Of a stretch of 64,000 bases of DNA, positions 8,640 through 17,863 are shown piece after piece. The stretch is from an uncultured Bacteroidota bacterium (GTDB lineage: Bacteria; Bacteroidota; Bacteroidia; Chitinophagales; Chitinophagaceae). The position numbers were made by a program, and so were the translations under genes. The notes under the pieces are model-generated. The model was not told where the DNA came from and searched no databases. It saw only the letters and a program-made list of their open reading frames with translations. Where the stretch lies: NCBI GenBank assembly GCA_903882805.1, contig CAIRYK010000047.1, positions 41,421-105,420 on the forward strand, in the 5' to 3' direction. Numbering within the stretch: position 1 is the first letter of the stretch; the number at the start of each line of letters is the position of its first letter.

Positions 8640-8748
8640 CTACGCTAAACAATATTTTGTGTTATTTTAAGGAAGATTACGCTCAACAAGGGGACTACGC
8701 CTAACGATATTTTATGTTATTTTAAGGAAGATTACGCTCAACAAGGGG
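8640..8748 (+). repeat. Tandem pair of 54-bp repeats (period 55)
   Basis: 8640-8693 and 8695-8748 are near-identical (CTACGCTAAACAATATTTTG versus CTACGCCTAACGATATTTTA at the start; both end ATTACGCTCAACAAGGGG). They match the copy at 7840-7893 with about four differences. A further scrap, CAACGCTCACTAAGGG, follows. The 8601-8928 gap holds no gene besides these. Confidence 0.85.
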
Positions 8749-8928
8749 AACAACGCTCACTAAGGGAATTGGATATTTTGACTTTGTGAGGTTGAAGTGA
8801 AACTAAAAACTATCAAAACATATTCTATAAAAGTCCTTTTGCTAAATATTTTCAATAAATTCGCATAAATAAATGATATTATCAATAATTGTCTTTTGCA
8901 ATAAAATCTAAAACACATAAGGTTAATC

Positions 8929-11900
8929 ATGGAATACCTAAAAACATATTACTCTTTAGAGAAACATTTGGAAGAGACGGTAAAATTCAATCCACAATTT
9001 GAAGTTTTAAATTCCATATGGAAATTAAACAAGAAAAATCTCTCATCAGCATTAAGTAACATTAATCAATACTATCCACACTATAGTTTACACGATAGAA
9101 GTCACTCGTTGACTATCATTAACAATATAGAATTATTTCTTGGAGAAGATCGAATTAAAAGGTTAAGTCCGACAAACACATGGCTAATTCTAATGGCATC
9201 TTTTACTCATGATATTGGAATGGTTATCTTTCAAGAAGTTATTGAAAAAACTTGAACATCCTCTGACTTTCAAAATTTCTTAAATGAACTATCAGGATGG
9301 GATGATTTTGACATGAGTAAAAGCGGAAATATATTATTGTCCTTCCAAAATAGATCAACATCAAAGAATTCAGAAGACTATTCGCCCATAGAAGTTAAAA
9401 ATGCTGTCACACTTGTTGTTGCAGAATACATGAGACGGATTCACCATGAACGTAGTTCGGATATATTAAAAGGTATTGACAAAGCATTTCATGACGTTGC
9501 GAGTGCCTTCTATTCTGATCAAATACCAAACAGACTGCTCTCAATGTTGGGGGATATTGCTTTTTTACATGGCGTTGAATTTTATGAAATTTTCAAAAGG
9601 CTGAATTTCGAATCAAATGGAATATCAAATGACAAAATAAATCCAAGATTTGTTGCTACAATGCTTAGACTTGGTGATTTACTGGATATTGATGATGGCC
9701 GCTTTAATCCATTCACAAATGGAGTTTTCAAATCACCTGACAGTTCAATAAAACATCAAAAAAAACATTCATCGATAAGACATTTTTTAATTACTCCAGA
9801 TGCAATTGAAATAACTGCTGATTGTTCAGAAGAAGATATATATAGGTTAGCTCGAAGCTGGTTTGATTGGCTCGAAATAGAGGTAGAAAACTTAAACAAA
9901 GAATGGTCAAATATAGCACCTAATGATTTAGGAGGTTCAGCACCAAGAATTCCAAAGGGAAAAATTAAGGTTGCATTAAACAACTCTATAAGGGATGAGA
10001 AATTTTTAAATATTAAATTTCAAGTATCAAATCAGAAAATCTTCGAAATACTGGAAGGCGGGTCAATATACGAAAAAGCTGAGTTCACATTCTTGAGAGA
10101 GTTAGTTCAAAATGCCATAGATGCATCAAAGATTCAACTATGGTCAGAAATAACAAGAGGCACTTACGATTTTGCGTTTATAAAAAAATTTAATGACACA
10201 AATTTATCACATGACAAAATTATCGACCAAATTAAATTCCCAGATGATATCCCTAAAGAAATATACGATAGCTTTCGTATATCTTTAGCAATAAGTTGGG
10301 ATAATACCAAAAAAGAAAATCTAATAATTGAAGTATCTGATCATGGAACGGGAATTTCTGAAGCAAATATTATTCGTATGACTTCAAAAGTAGGGGAAAG
10401 CAGAAGAGGTGATAAACATTTTAAGGAGTTTTTAGACTCTATGCCATTCTGGCTTAAACCAACTGGCGCATTTGGAGTGGGACTGCAATCACTATTCATT
10501 ATAGTAGATTCATTTCGGGTAGTGACAAAATTTGAAGGTGAGATAGGAAAAGAAATTGATTTTAGATCTTCAAAGAAAAACAAATATTCAACAGTTTCAT
10601 ACAACACATTATTAAAAAATAGAGGCACCAAGGTTCAAATTTCAATCCCTTCAAAAAGATTTCCTGACATTTTTGGCACCTCCTTTAATTGGGATATTAT
10701 AAGTAACTATGATCATTTCACTGACGATTTCGGCAACATATACATACATAAACTATATCACTACATTTCAAAAGAACTCTATAGAGTAGATACATTGTCA
10801 ATAACGTTACTACAAAAGAAATATACACTGAATGTGAAACAAGTCTTACAAGAACCATTCTTACCGCATCGATTAGCAGATAAAGAAATTAGTTTAAATA
10901 TTTTCATTCAAGACAGAAAATTAATTTTCCATTTCTATGAAAACATCATTGGATCTGAATTTTCATTAGACTTTTTTAGCGACGACAATGCGGATATTGA
11001 ACACAACTGGCCACTATACCAAACAGATTTTTATGTTCGAGACATGCCTGTGAAAAGTACACTAATCTCTTATACCGCACTTTCATATTGCAAACTCACG
11101 TGGAATTTTATGAGCCCAGAATCTGATAAAATTTTAAGTTTAACAAGAGAAAAATTTATAACTAAGTATAAAGACCAAATAGATATGAATTTCTTTAAAA
11201 TAGTACTGAAAAAATCTCTTAAAATAGCAAACGAATTTATAAATAATAATATTAAAGAAATTAAAAATAAATTTTCGGGAGCTGTAAATGATCTATGTAA
11301 AATATACTTTAAATTCATACTTACTCTTTTAGCGAATCAAGTTCCAATAAATAAAATGCATGAAAATTTGTTAAATGGCGATCTAAACAAAGATTTTGCA
11401 AGTTACGATGACATGACACAAGTTAGCTATTCCGAGTTTTTAAATGCAGAAACACTAATTGTTCCTCTCTGCAACCATATGTCTCAGAATAATGCGCAAA
11501 AAAAGATATTTAAAAATAATTTAATTGAAAAATACAAGTGTAGAGACATAATAATTTGGATAGAAGATTTTTTTTCACTCTATTTACGAATGAACTACAG
11601 CATATCTGAAATTACATACACTATAAATGGATGCATCATAAAGCTCAAGAAAGATATTTGCACAATAGACAGCATACAAATACAAGGTAGTAATGAAATC
11701 TATTTGCTCAATTTTGTTAACGCTAAATCAATTTCAGAAAGGGTTTGGAATTATTCTTCGGAAAAATATTCTCGCGAACTTAGTGTTAATAATGTTTACG
11801 GTTCTGGCTTTGAACATTTTCCCTACTTATCAAAAACATCCATTATTTCACCTTTTAAAAACAAAAATCAATTTGAATTTCTATTTGCTGAATTGGATGC

Positions 11901-12117
11901 AATGGGAGTAATTAGTGAAGAGAAAATGGAGAATGCATTAAACAACTCAAAAATTAGAGAATACGTTACCCCTTCATTAATAAATTGGATATTGGACAAC
12001 AGACCTATAGAATCTGTGGAAACAAATGAAGAAAAAATCATCGATGGATACAAGAATTTAATTTCCGACATGCTCCTTGCGCAGAAAAAATTAAATATTG
12101 ATAAACAAAATGCATAA
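8929..12117 (+). pseudogene. HD phosphohydrolase-Hsp90-type ATPase fusion, interrupted by in-frame TGA
   Basis: Two open stretches, 8929-9255 and from 9256 to 12117, lie in the same frame and are separated only by a TGA at 9253-9255; read through, they give 1062 codons. The HD-domain motifs straddle the stop: HDRSH (H55, H59) and THD (H94-D95) before it, HHER (~172-175) and LGDLLDIDDGRF after it. A GHKL/Hsp90-type ATPase follows with N-box ELVQNAIDAS (~390), G1 DHGTGIS (~471) and G2 GAFGVGLQS (~513), then about 540 mostly helical residues. An ATG at 9313 could restart translation, but without the first half of the HD site. HD domains hydrolyse phosphoesters or nucleotides; HD-Hsp90 fusions are of the kind seen in bacterial conflict loci. 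Strongly AT-rich; likely horizontally acquired. Confidence 0.8.
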
Positions 12118-12143
12118 TTCAACTTCAATACACTCATAAAAAA

Positions 12144-12200
12144 AAATAATTATAAACTTTAAGCGTTGTTGGCAACTACCATTAAAGTTTATAATTATTT
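12144..12200. terminator. Bidirectional hairpin between convergent genes
   Basis: A perfect 19-bp inverted repeat (AAATAATTATAAACTTTAA at 12144-12162, complement at 12182-12200) with a 19-base loop that itself contains GTTG/CAAC. An A-run precedes and a T-run closes it. It sits between the plus-strand HD-Hsp90 gene and the minus-strand TIR gene, so it can serve both. Confidence 0.75.
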
Positions 12201-12384
12201 CTAAATTATTATCATCAAGGGCAGGGGAAATGTGAGCGGATACAAACTTAAATCACTCTCTTTTAAGCTCCTATTCTTGCCCCTAACTTAAAAAACTTCA
12301 TACTATATTAGTGCTTTCTTTTGCGAAATATAATTTGCCTATCAGTCGCAGTTGCCAAATACTACCCATTTGGAATCACTTAAG

Positions 12385-13173
12385 TTAGAGTTTTGTCAAA
12401 GTACATGGTCCATTACCAATCCCCCCGTCATTTTGCCATCCAATGTATTGACCTTTGAATACGTTTCCTTGTCCGTTTAAATGCATTTGAAATGCTCCAT
12501 CGTACCCCACTTTATTAAGGTTTCGGAAACTTCCAGTCAAATATCTACCGTTTAATTCTCCAGTTATAACATATTTTTCGTTCGAATTGATAGAATGTAT
12601 AAATTTCAACACGTTCTCGTAGTAAAAAACGTCAACCTCTTCAAATATCTCTCCTTCGTAATTAGAGGATGATTTTGCTTCCCAAGCGAACCGCCATTTG
12701 CCACTTAAGGGATAATTCGAGTGGTTGAAAACTTGGTTTCTTATTCTTGTACAAAAAGTTGATACTGCTGATTCAGGATTCGATTTCATTTTTCCTGCAT
12801 CATATTTTCCTAAATTAACACCTATAAGATCTGAGGGTAAATGAAAATCTTCACTTAAGTTGTCCGGCACAACGATAAATGTATTTTTTCTCCCTAATTT
12901 TCCAGTATATAATCCCAATTCATATAAAACATTATCCCGAACGACAGAATGCTGTACTTTTCGGATAGTCGAATTATCATCAGGAGTAAATACGAAAACT
13001 CCAAAATCTGAACTACTCAACTTGTTAAGTAAATCGTCGATTGTTGTGCTTCCAATGCCGAAAACTCCTTCATTCCACGTATCAATATTGAAATGATGCT
13101 CAAGTTTTAATTTAATATTATCTGCAACTACCAATCCCTCAACAGATGAGACAATAAATAAAGATGGTTTCAT
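12385..13173 (-). CDS. TIR-like nucleotide-binding protein with beta-rich C-terminal domain
   Basis: 262 aa. Residues 1 to about 150 match the TIR-like family first described as predicted nucleotide-binding proteins and now linked to CBASS (Cap12) and Pycsar effectors: SLFIVSSVEGLVVADNIKLK, WNEGVFGIGSTTIDDLL, FGVFVFTPDDNSTIR, VRDNVLYELGLYTGKLGR. The YELG glutamate aligns with the catalytic-type position of NAD-cleaving TIRs. Residues about 155-262 form an aromatic, strand-rich module (SGKWRFAWEAKS, YVITGELNGRYLTGSF, FKGQYIGWQND) that I cannot name; a small barrel acting as sensor is a guess. No cyclase gene is next to it. It is AT-rich and convergent with the HD-Hsp90 gene. Confidence 0.8.
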   Translation of the reverse strand: MKPSLFIVSSVEGLVVADNIKLKLEHHFNIDTWNEGVFGIGSTTIDDLLNKLSSSDFGVFVFTPDDNSTIRKVQHSVVRDNVLYELGLYTGKLGRKNTFIVVPDNLSEDFHLPSDLIGVNLGKYDAGKMKSNPESAVSTFCTRIRNQVFNHSNYPLSGKWRFAWEAKSSSNYEGEIFEEVDVFYYENVLKFIHSINSNEKYVITGELNGRYLTGSFRNLNKVGYDGAFQMHLNGQGNVFKGQYIGWQNDGGIGNGPCTLTKL

Positions 13174-13251
13174 AAAGAGTATTTATATAAATAAATTTAG
13201 TAAATTCGCTCTAAACATTAATCAGGAGTACAATTAGGTATCCTTACCAAA

Positions 13252-13280
13252 AAAAATGCAAGCGAGATGCTTGCATTTTT
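13252..13280 (-). terminator. Rho-independent terminator after tRNA-Leu
   Basis: A 12-bp stem (AAAAATGCAAGC / GCTTGCATTTTT) with loop GAGAT directly downstream of the tRNA on the minus strand, followed there by a T-run. Confidence 0.85.
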
Positions 13281-13281
13281 G

Positions 13282-13365
13282 TGCCCGGAACAGGAATCGA
13301 ACCTGCACATCCTTGCGAATACCAGATTTTGAGTCTGGCGCGTCTACCGATTCCGCCATCCGGGC
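13282..13365 (-). tRNA. tRNA-Leu (anticodon CAA)
   Basis: 84 nt on the minus strand. The acceptor stem GCCCGGA pairs with TCCGGGC, discriminator A. The D-arm holds GGCGGAATCGGTAGACGCG, the anticodon arm is CCAGA-CTCAAAA-TCTGG with CAA (reads UUG), there is a long variable arm as in class II tRNAs, and the T-arm is GCAGGTTCGATTCCTGT. CCA is not encoded. It sits at the right edge of the AT-rich island. Confidence 0.96.
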
Positions 13366-13416
13366 GTTACTGGTTTCTGTAGTGTATTTCTTACAAAATA
13401 ACCCTACCTTCTACCG

Positions 13417-13947
13417 TTATCGGGCTGCAAAGTTATGTATTCTTTCCCGAATTCGCAACAAGTATTTTTTACGAAAATACTGATCTTTTATTTTGAGCAG
13501 TTGCGCTTCATCGGTTGCGCCATGCTCGTATTGGGCTATCAGGTGGTCGGTGGCGGCCTGCCATAGCTCCAGTTGCTCATTCAGGTTGTTTTGGGCCATT
13601 TGTCGGGCATCATCGTCGGCGGGGTTGAGTTCATACTCGCTTATGGCCTCGTTTATGTCCATCATCTCCATCAGGAAGCCGGGGGGCAGCGCATACTTTT
13701 CATCGTCGGTCATCAGTCCGGCCTGTTTCAGCAGGTAGGCCATGGTGGCATCGGCATCACGCAGGGTTTTGTAGGCGTCGTTGTTCAGGGCAGCCATCCG
13801 CACCGCATCGCCCAGTCCATCGCCTCCGGCTTTGGCAAATCGGTCGGGGTGGTACTGGCGGCTCAGTTCGTAATACCTTGCCTTTACCGCAGCCTGGTCG
13901 GGCCTGAAAGTGGGGGCAATGCCGTATAGCTCAAAGTAGTTGGTCAT
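13417..13947 (-). CDS. hscB: HscB-like Fe-S cluster co-chaperone
   Basis: The frame extends up to 13980 but the conserved start is MTNYFELYGI (ATG at 13947), giving 176 aa, the usual length. A J domain occupies residues 1-75 with ARYYELSRQYHPDRF, where HPD is the Hsp70-activating motif. The C-terminal helical HSCB domain (YLLKQAGL, LMEMMDINEAI, the NNLNEQLELWQAA helix) binds the scaffold protein. HscB delivers IscU-bound clusters to the Hsp70 partner HscA. No isc genes are adjacent, which is common in Bacteroidetes. Confidence 0.9.
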   Translation of the reverse strand: MTNYFELYGIAPTFRPDQAAVKARYYELSRQYHPDRFAKAGGDGLGDAVRMAALNNDAYKTLRDADATMAYLLKQAGLMTDDEKYALPPGFLMEMMDINEAISEYELNPADDDARQMAQNNLNEQLELWQAATDHLIAQYEHGATDEAQLLKIKDQYFRKKYLLRIRERIHNFAAR

Positions 13948-13967
13948 GTAATAAAGGTTGAGTGCGT

Positions 13968-13975
13968 TATCTTTG
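13968..13975 (+). promoter_or_regulatory. -7 box TATCTTTG
   Basis: Exact TAnnTTTG followed by GC, 17 bases upstream of the dehydrogenase ATG at 13992, implying a leader of about 10 bases. It lies in the short gap between the divergent hscB and dehydrogenase genes. Confidence 0.5.
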
Positions 13976-13991
13976 CACAAACTTACTAAAG

Positions 13992-15197
13992 ATGATTCGC
14001 ATAGGGTTGATAAGAGAAAGGAAAAAACTGCCTGATGAGCGCGTGGCCTTTACGCCAAAGCAGTGCGCCTACCTGATGGCGCACTACGAAGGGTTGCAAA
14101 TAGTTGTAGAGCCCTCGCCTACCCGCTGCTTCAGCGATGCGCAATATGCCGCCGAAGGCGTTACCCTCACCACCGACCTCACCGACTGCGACATACTGAT
14201 GGGCATAAAAGAACAGCCGGGCGAATACCTGATACCCGACAAAACCTACTTCTTTTTTTCGCACACCAAGAAAAAACAACCCTACAACCAGCCGCTCATG
14301 CACGCGCTCATAGACAAGCGCATCCGCATGATAGACTACGAATGCCTCACCTATGCCGATGAGCAGCGCATACTGGGCTTTGGGCTATATGCAGGCATAG
14401 TGGGCGCACACAATGGCTTCAAAACCTATGGTCAGAAATTCGGACTGTACCACCTGCCGGCAGCCCATGCTGTAGGCAGCTACAAAGAGCTGATAGCGGC
14501 CTACCAGCATCTGAAACTGCCCAATATAAAAATAGTACTCACAGGGTCGGGCAAGGTAGCGTCGGGCGCGCTCGATGTGCTTACCCAACTGGATATAGAG
14601 GGCGTAGAGCCTGCCGACTTCCTGACGCATCAGTACGAGTATCCGGTGTTTACCCACCTCAAGGGCGCTAATCTGTATGCCCGCAAAGACAACGACCTGT
14701 TTCACCGCGACGACTTTCACGCGCATCCCGAGGCCTACAAATGCCTGTTCTCTAAGTATGTAAATCAGGCCGATATGCTGATGAACGGCATATACTGGGA
14801 ACAACGCATTGCGCGCCTGTTTAGCAAAGAAGACATAAAACGCAACGACTGGCGACTGAGCGTAATAGCCGATATAACCTGCGATGTAGACGGATCGGTG
14901 CCTATAAATGTGGGTTCCAGCACTATAGCCAACCCGGTATATGGCATATACCGTGCCACACAGCAGCAAACAGCTCCCTACCAAAACACAAAGGACACCA
15001 TAGATGTGATGGCAGTAGACAACCTACCCAACGAGCTACCCTGCGACGCATCGGAATATTTTGGGCTACACATAGAAAAATACATACTCCCCGAAATACT
15101 AAAACCCGAGAGCGACATACTGAAACGCGCCACCATATGCACCAACGGCCGCCTCACCAAAAAATTTGAATACCTGAGCGATTATGCGTATAGGTAG
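13992..15197 (+). CDS. Lysine/saccharopine dehydrogenase-like NAD-dependent enzyme
   Basis: 401 aa from the ATG at 13992 (MIRIGLIRERKKLPDERVAF). The N-terminus is the alanine dehydrogenase/transhydrogenase-type domain with RxxKxPxDxRVAFTP, followed by FFFSHTKKKQPYN and a Rossmann segment KIVLTGSGKVASGALDVL (~180-197). Later motifs include VIADITCDVDGSVP and the closing ATICTNGRLTKKFEYLSDY. This matches the Lys1/saccharopine dehydrogenase (L-lysine-forming) layout, oxidising saccharopine to lysine and 2-oxoglutarate or the reverse. The precise substrate cannot be fixed from sequence alone. Confidence 0.8.
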   Translation: MIRIGLIRERKKLPDERVAFTPKQCAYLMAHYEGLQIVVEPSPTRCFSDAQYAAEGVTLTTDLTDCDILMGIKEQPGEYLIPDKTYFFFSHTKKKQPYNQPLMHALIDKRIRMIDYECLTYADEQRILGFGLYAGIVGAHNGFKTYGQKFGLYHLPAAHAVGSYKELIAAYQHLKLPNIKIVLTGSGKVASGALDVLTQLDIEGVEPADFLTHQYEYPVFTHLKGANLYARKDNDLFHRDDFHAHPEAYKCLFSKYVNQADMLMNGIYWEQRIARLFSKEDIKRNDWRLSVIADITCDVDGSVPINVGSSTIANPVYGIYRATQQQTAPYQNTKDTIDVMAVDNLPNELPCDASEYFGLHIEKYILPEILKPESDILKRATICTNGRLTKKFEYLSDYAYR

Positions 15198-15644
15198 ATG
15201 ATACGGGACTTATACTTAATAGCGTTGAGAGAACAGTACTTACTTCACATTGACCAACAGTTTAAATACAATTTGAAACAGATGAACAACACAACAGCTC
15301 AGCAAAGTTGAAAAAGTTGAGATTATGATGGCGCCTTTTTCGGGCGTAGATGTGGTTGATTTGCTAAAAAAAAGACACCATGCCTAAACACCGAAACAAA
15401 AGCTAAATAGATGTAAGCGATAGCCAGAAAACCAGCGCCACAAAGCCTATTAGCGAACTGCGACAACAGCGTAGAGCCTTTTTTTTGCCGCGGAGCGATT
15501 GCAAAAAATCGCCTTTTCTTTTGCTACTTTTCTTTTGGCGAAGCAAAAGAAAAGTAGAGGTATGAGGGTCGGAATAAATGCAGATGAAAACAAATAGCTG
15601 TCTTTATTTTCGATTTTTTCTTTTCCCAGTGAAAATGCACATCA
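15198..15644. other. Intergenic region with two hairpins
   Basis: No gene is supported. 15495-15512 holds GCGATT/AATCGC around a GCAAAA loop, and 15524-15557 is a perfect 14-bp hairpin (CTACTTTTCTTTTG, loop GCGAAG, complement). A short coding-like scrap (GVDVVDLLKKRHHA, about 15343-15384) is followed by a stop and lacks a plausible gene around it. The AAAGAAAAG palindrome resembles repeats I have seen in Bacteroidetes intergenic DNA. Confidence 0.55.
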
Positions 15645-16817
15645 ATGAACAACCGCCAGCTATTTCAGCAATACGTAGCCCAAACATCGCCCGCGCCAAT
15701 AGCGCTGGATATTGTACGCGCCAGCGGCAACTACCTCTACACCGCCGATGGTCGCCAGTACCTCGATCTCATAGGCGGCATAAGCGTGTGCAACATAGGG
15801 CATTGCCATCCGGCGGTGGTGGCGGCCATACAGCAGCAGGCAGCTACCTACCTGCACGTAATGGTGTATGGCGAGCTGGTGCAAAGTCCACAAATACAGT
15901 ATGCGCAGGCGCTGGCAGCGCACCTGCCTGCCCACCTCAACTGTGTGTACTTCACCAATTCGGGCGCCGAGGCTACAGAGGGCGCTATAAAACTGGCACG
16001 CCGCGCCACCGGTCGCGCCGATATTATAGCCTGCAACAACAGCTACCACGGCAACACTCTGGGTGCGCTGAGCGTAATGGGCGACGAATACTGGCGCAAC
16101 GCCTTTAGGCCGCTAATGCCCGGCGTGTGGCACTGCAACTACAATTCGGAAGAGCTGATAACGAGTATAAACGAGCATACCGCCTGTGTAATAATAGAAA
16201 CTATACAGGCCGAAGCCGGCATTATAGAACCCAACCCCGACTGGCTGCGCCGCCTGCGCAACCGTTGCACCGAGGCTGGCGCACTGCTGATTTTTGATGA
16301 AATACAATGCGGCTTTGGCCGCACCGGCAAGCTGTGGGGCTTTGAGCATTACGGCATAGAGCCCGATATTGCCCTGCTGGGTAAAGCTCTGGGCGGGGGC
16401 ATGCCGCTGGGCGCATTTGTGGCCAGCCACGAGCTAATGCAGCTCTTCACCCACGGGCCCGTATTGGGGCATATCACCACCTTTGGCGGGCATCCCGTTA
16501 GTTGTGCTGCCGGACTTGCAGGCATGCAAGCCCTCCTCGCCGAAAACCTGATAGCACAGGTAGCCGAGAAAGAAGCCCTCTTCCATACCCTACTCACCCA
16601 CCCTGCTATAAAGGCGGTGCGCAGTAAAGGTCTGCTGCTGGCTATAGAGCTGGATAGCAGCGAAGCTGTAATAAGAGCATTAGGTAAATGCCTGGAGCAA
16701 GGCCTGTTTTCCGACTGGTTCTTATTTGCCCCCCAGTGCATACGCATTGCCCCACCACTCACCATTACCCATGCAGAGATTGAGTATGCTTGTGGGGTGT
16801 TGATGGGGTGCTTGTAA
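15645..16817 (+). CDS. Class III PLP-dependent aminotransferase (ArgD-like)
   Basis: 390 aa. Fold-type I landmarks: GGISVCNIGHCHPAVV, FTNSGAEATEGAIKLARR, ACNNSYHGNTLGALS, FDEIQCGFGRTGK (PLP pyridine Asp218) and LLGKALGGGMPLGAF with Schiff-base Lys247. Relatives are acetylornithine, 4-aminobutyrate and other omega-amino acid aminotransferases. No arginine genes are nearby, so the substrate stays open. tsaD begins 38 bases after its stop, so the two may share a transcript. Confidence 0.85.
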   Translation: MNNRQLFQQYVAQTSPAPIALDIVRASGNYLYTADGRQYLDLIGGISVCNIGHCHPAVVAAIQQQAATYLHVMVYGELVQSPQIQYAQALAAHLPAHLNCVYFTNSGAEATEGAIKLARRATGRADIIACNNSYHGNTLGALSVMGDEYWRNAFRPLMPGVWHCNYNSEELITSINEHTACVIIETIQAEAGIIEPNPDWLRRLRNRCTEAGALLIFDEIQCGFGRTGKLWGFEHYGIEPDIALLGKALGGGMPLGAFVASHELMQLFTHGPVLGHITTFGGHPVSCAAGLAGMQALLAENLIAQVAEKEALFHTLLTHPAIKAVRSKGLLLAIELDSSEAVIRALGKCLEQGLFSDWFLFAPQCIRIAPPLTITHAEIEYACGVLMGCL

Positions 16818-16855
16818 ATAAAAACAACCTAATTTCGCAACACAAACAACTCAGC

Positions 16856-17863
16856 TTGTCGAACGTAATCAATATTTTAGCTATAGAGTCGTCGTGCGAC
16901 GAAACCAGCGCTGCGGTAGTAAGCAATGGCCGGGTGCTTAGCAACCATATAGCCACTCAAAAAGTACACGAACGCTATGGCGGTGTGGTGCCGGAGCTGG
17001 CATCGCGGGCGCACATGCAAAACATTGTGCCGGTGGTAGATGCAGCCCTCAAAGATGCCCACCTTGCCAAGGGCGATATTACTGCCGTAGCCTTTACGCA
17101 GTCGCCCGGCTTGCTGGGGTCTCTGCTGGTAGGGGCGTGTTTTGCCAAGGGCTTTGCACAGGCATTGCAGGTGCCGCTCATAGCTGTGCACCATATGCAG
17201 GCCCATGTGCTGGCGCACTTTATAGAGCAGCAGCCACAGTTTCCGTTTCTGTGCCTTACGGTGTCGGGCGGGCACACGCAAATAGTGCTGTGCCGCAGCC
17301 ATCTGGATATGGAGGTGCTGGGCGAAACCATAGACGATGCCGCAGGCGAGGCGTTTGATAAAGTGGCTAAGATGCTGGGGCTGCCCTATCCCGGTGGGCC
17401 GCTGGTAGACAAGTATGCAGCGCTGGGCGACCCGCTGCGCTTTAAGTTTCCACTCAGCGAAATGAAGGATTATCAGTTCAGCTTTAGTGGTCTGAAAACT
17501 TCGGTGCTGTACTTTATGCAGGCACAAAAAAAGACCGACCCCGATTTTGTAGCTAATAACCTCAACGATATTTGCGCATCGGTGCAGCATACCATCATCC
17601 GTATGCTGATGAACAAACTAACCAAGGCCGCCAAAGACCTGAACATAAAACACATAGGTATAGCAGGCGGAGTATCGGCCAACAGCGGACTGCGCAAGGC
17701 CATTACCGATGCCGGCATACAGCATGGCTGGCACACCTACATACCGAGGTTTGAGTATTGCACCGACAATGCCGCCATGATAGGCATAACCGGCTATTAC
17801 AAATACTTGCAGGGTACGTTTACCGATTTGTCGATAGCGCCCAGCCCAAGAGCTACCTGGTAA
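16856..17863 (+). CDS. tsaD: tRNA N6-adenosine threonylcarbamoyltransferase TsaD
   Basis: The frame is open from 16790 inside the preceding gene, but no ATG precedes the conserved N-terminus; TTG at 16856 (SNVINILAIESSCDETSAA) is the best start, 335 aa. Kae1/YgjD motifs: ESSCDET, the metal-binding VHHMQAHVLAHF, SGGHTQIVL, DDAAGEAFDKVAKMLGLPYP and IAGGVSANSGLR. TsaD transfers threonylcarbamoyl onto A37 of ANN-decoding tRNAs, acting with TsaB and TsaE. Its stop and the trmN6 start overlap as TAATG, pointing to translational coupling of two tRNA-A37-type modification enzymes. Confidence 0.95.
   Translation: MSNVINILAIESSCDETSAAVVSNGRVLSNHIATQKVHERYGGVVPELASRAHMQNIVPVVDAALKDAHLAKGDITAVAFTQSPGLLGSLLVGACFAKGFAQALQVPLIAVHHMQAHVLAHFIEQQPQFPFLCLTVSGGHTQIVLCRSHLDMEVLGETIDDAAGEAFDKVAKMLGLPYPGGPLVDKYAALGDPLRFKFPLSEMKDYQFSFSGLKTSVLYFMQAQKKTDPDFVANNLNDICASVQHTIIRMLMNKLTKAAKDLNIKHIGIAGGVSANSGLRKAITDAGIQHGWHTYIPRFEYCTDNAAMIGITGYYKYLQGTFTDLSIAPSPRATW

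Noticed and set aside
9253..9255. Selenocysteine or TGA-as-tryptophan recoding in the HD-Hsp90 gene
   Set aside because: No selenocysteine-insertion hairpin was recognised after the codon, the HD motif does not need Sec there, and the other genes here have no internal TGA.
7697..13365. Prophage or integrative element
   Set aside because: No integrase, structural phage gene or conjugation gene was found, and no direct repeat of the tRNA 3' end was seen on the left.
13256..13483. 75-codon plus-strand open frame
   Set aside because: It translates the terminator and the antisense of tRNA-Leu (RNRNRTCTSLRIPDFESGAS), a well-known false protein.
15343..15384. Coding-like scrap GVDVVDLLKKRHHA
   Set aside because: Only about 20 codons with no gene on either side; not enough to call a pseudogene.
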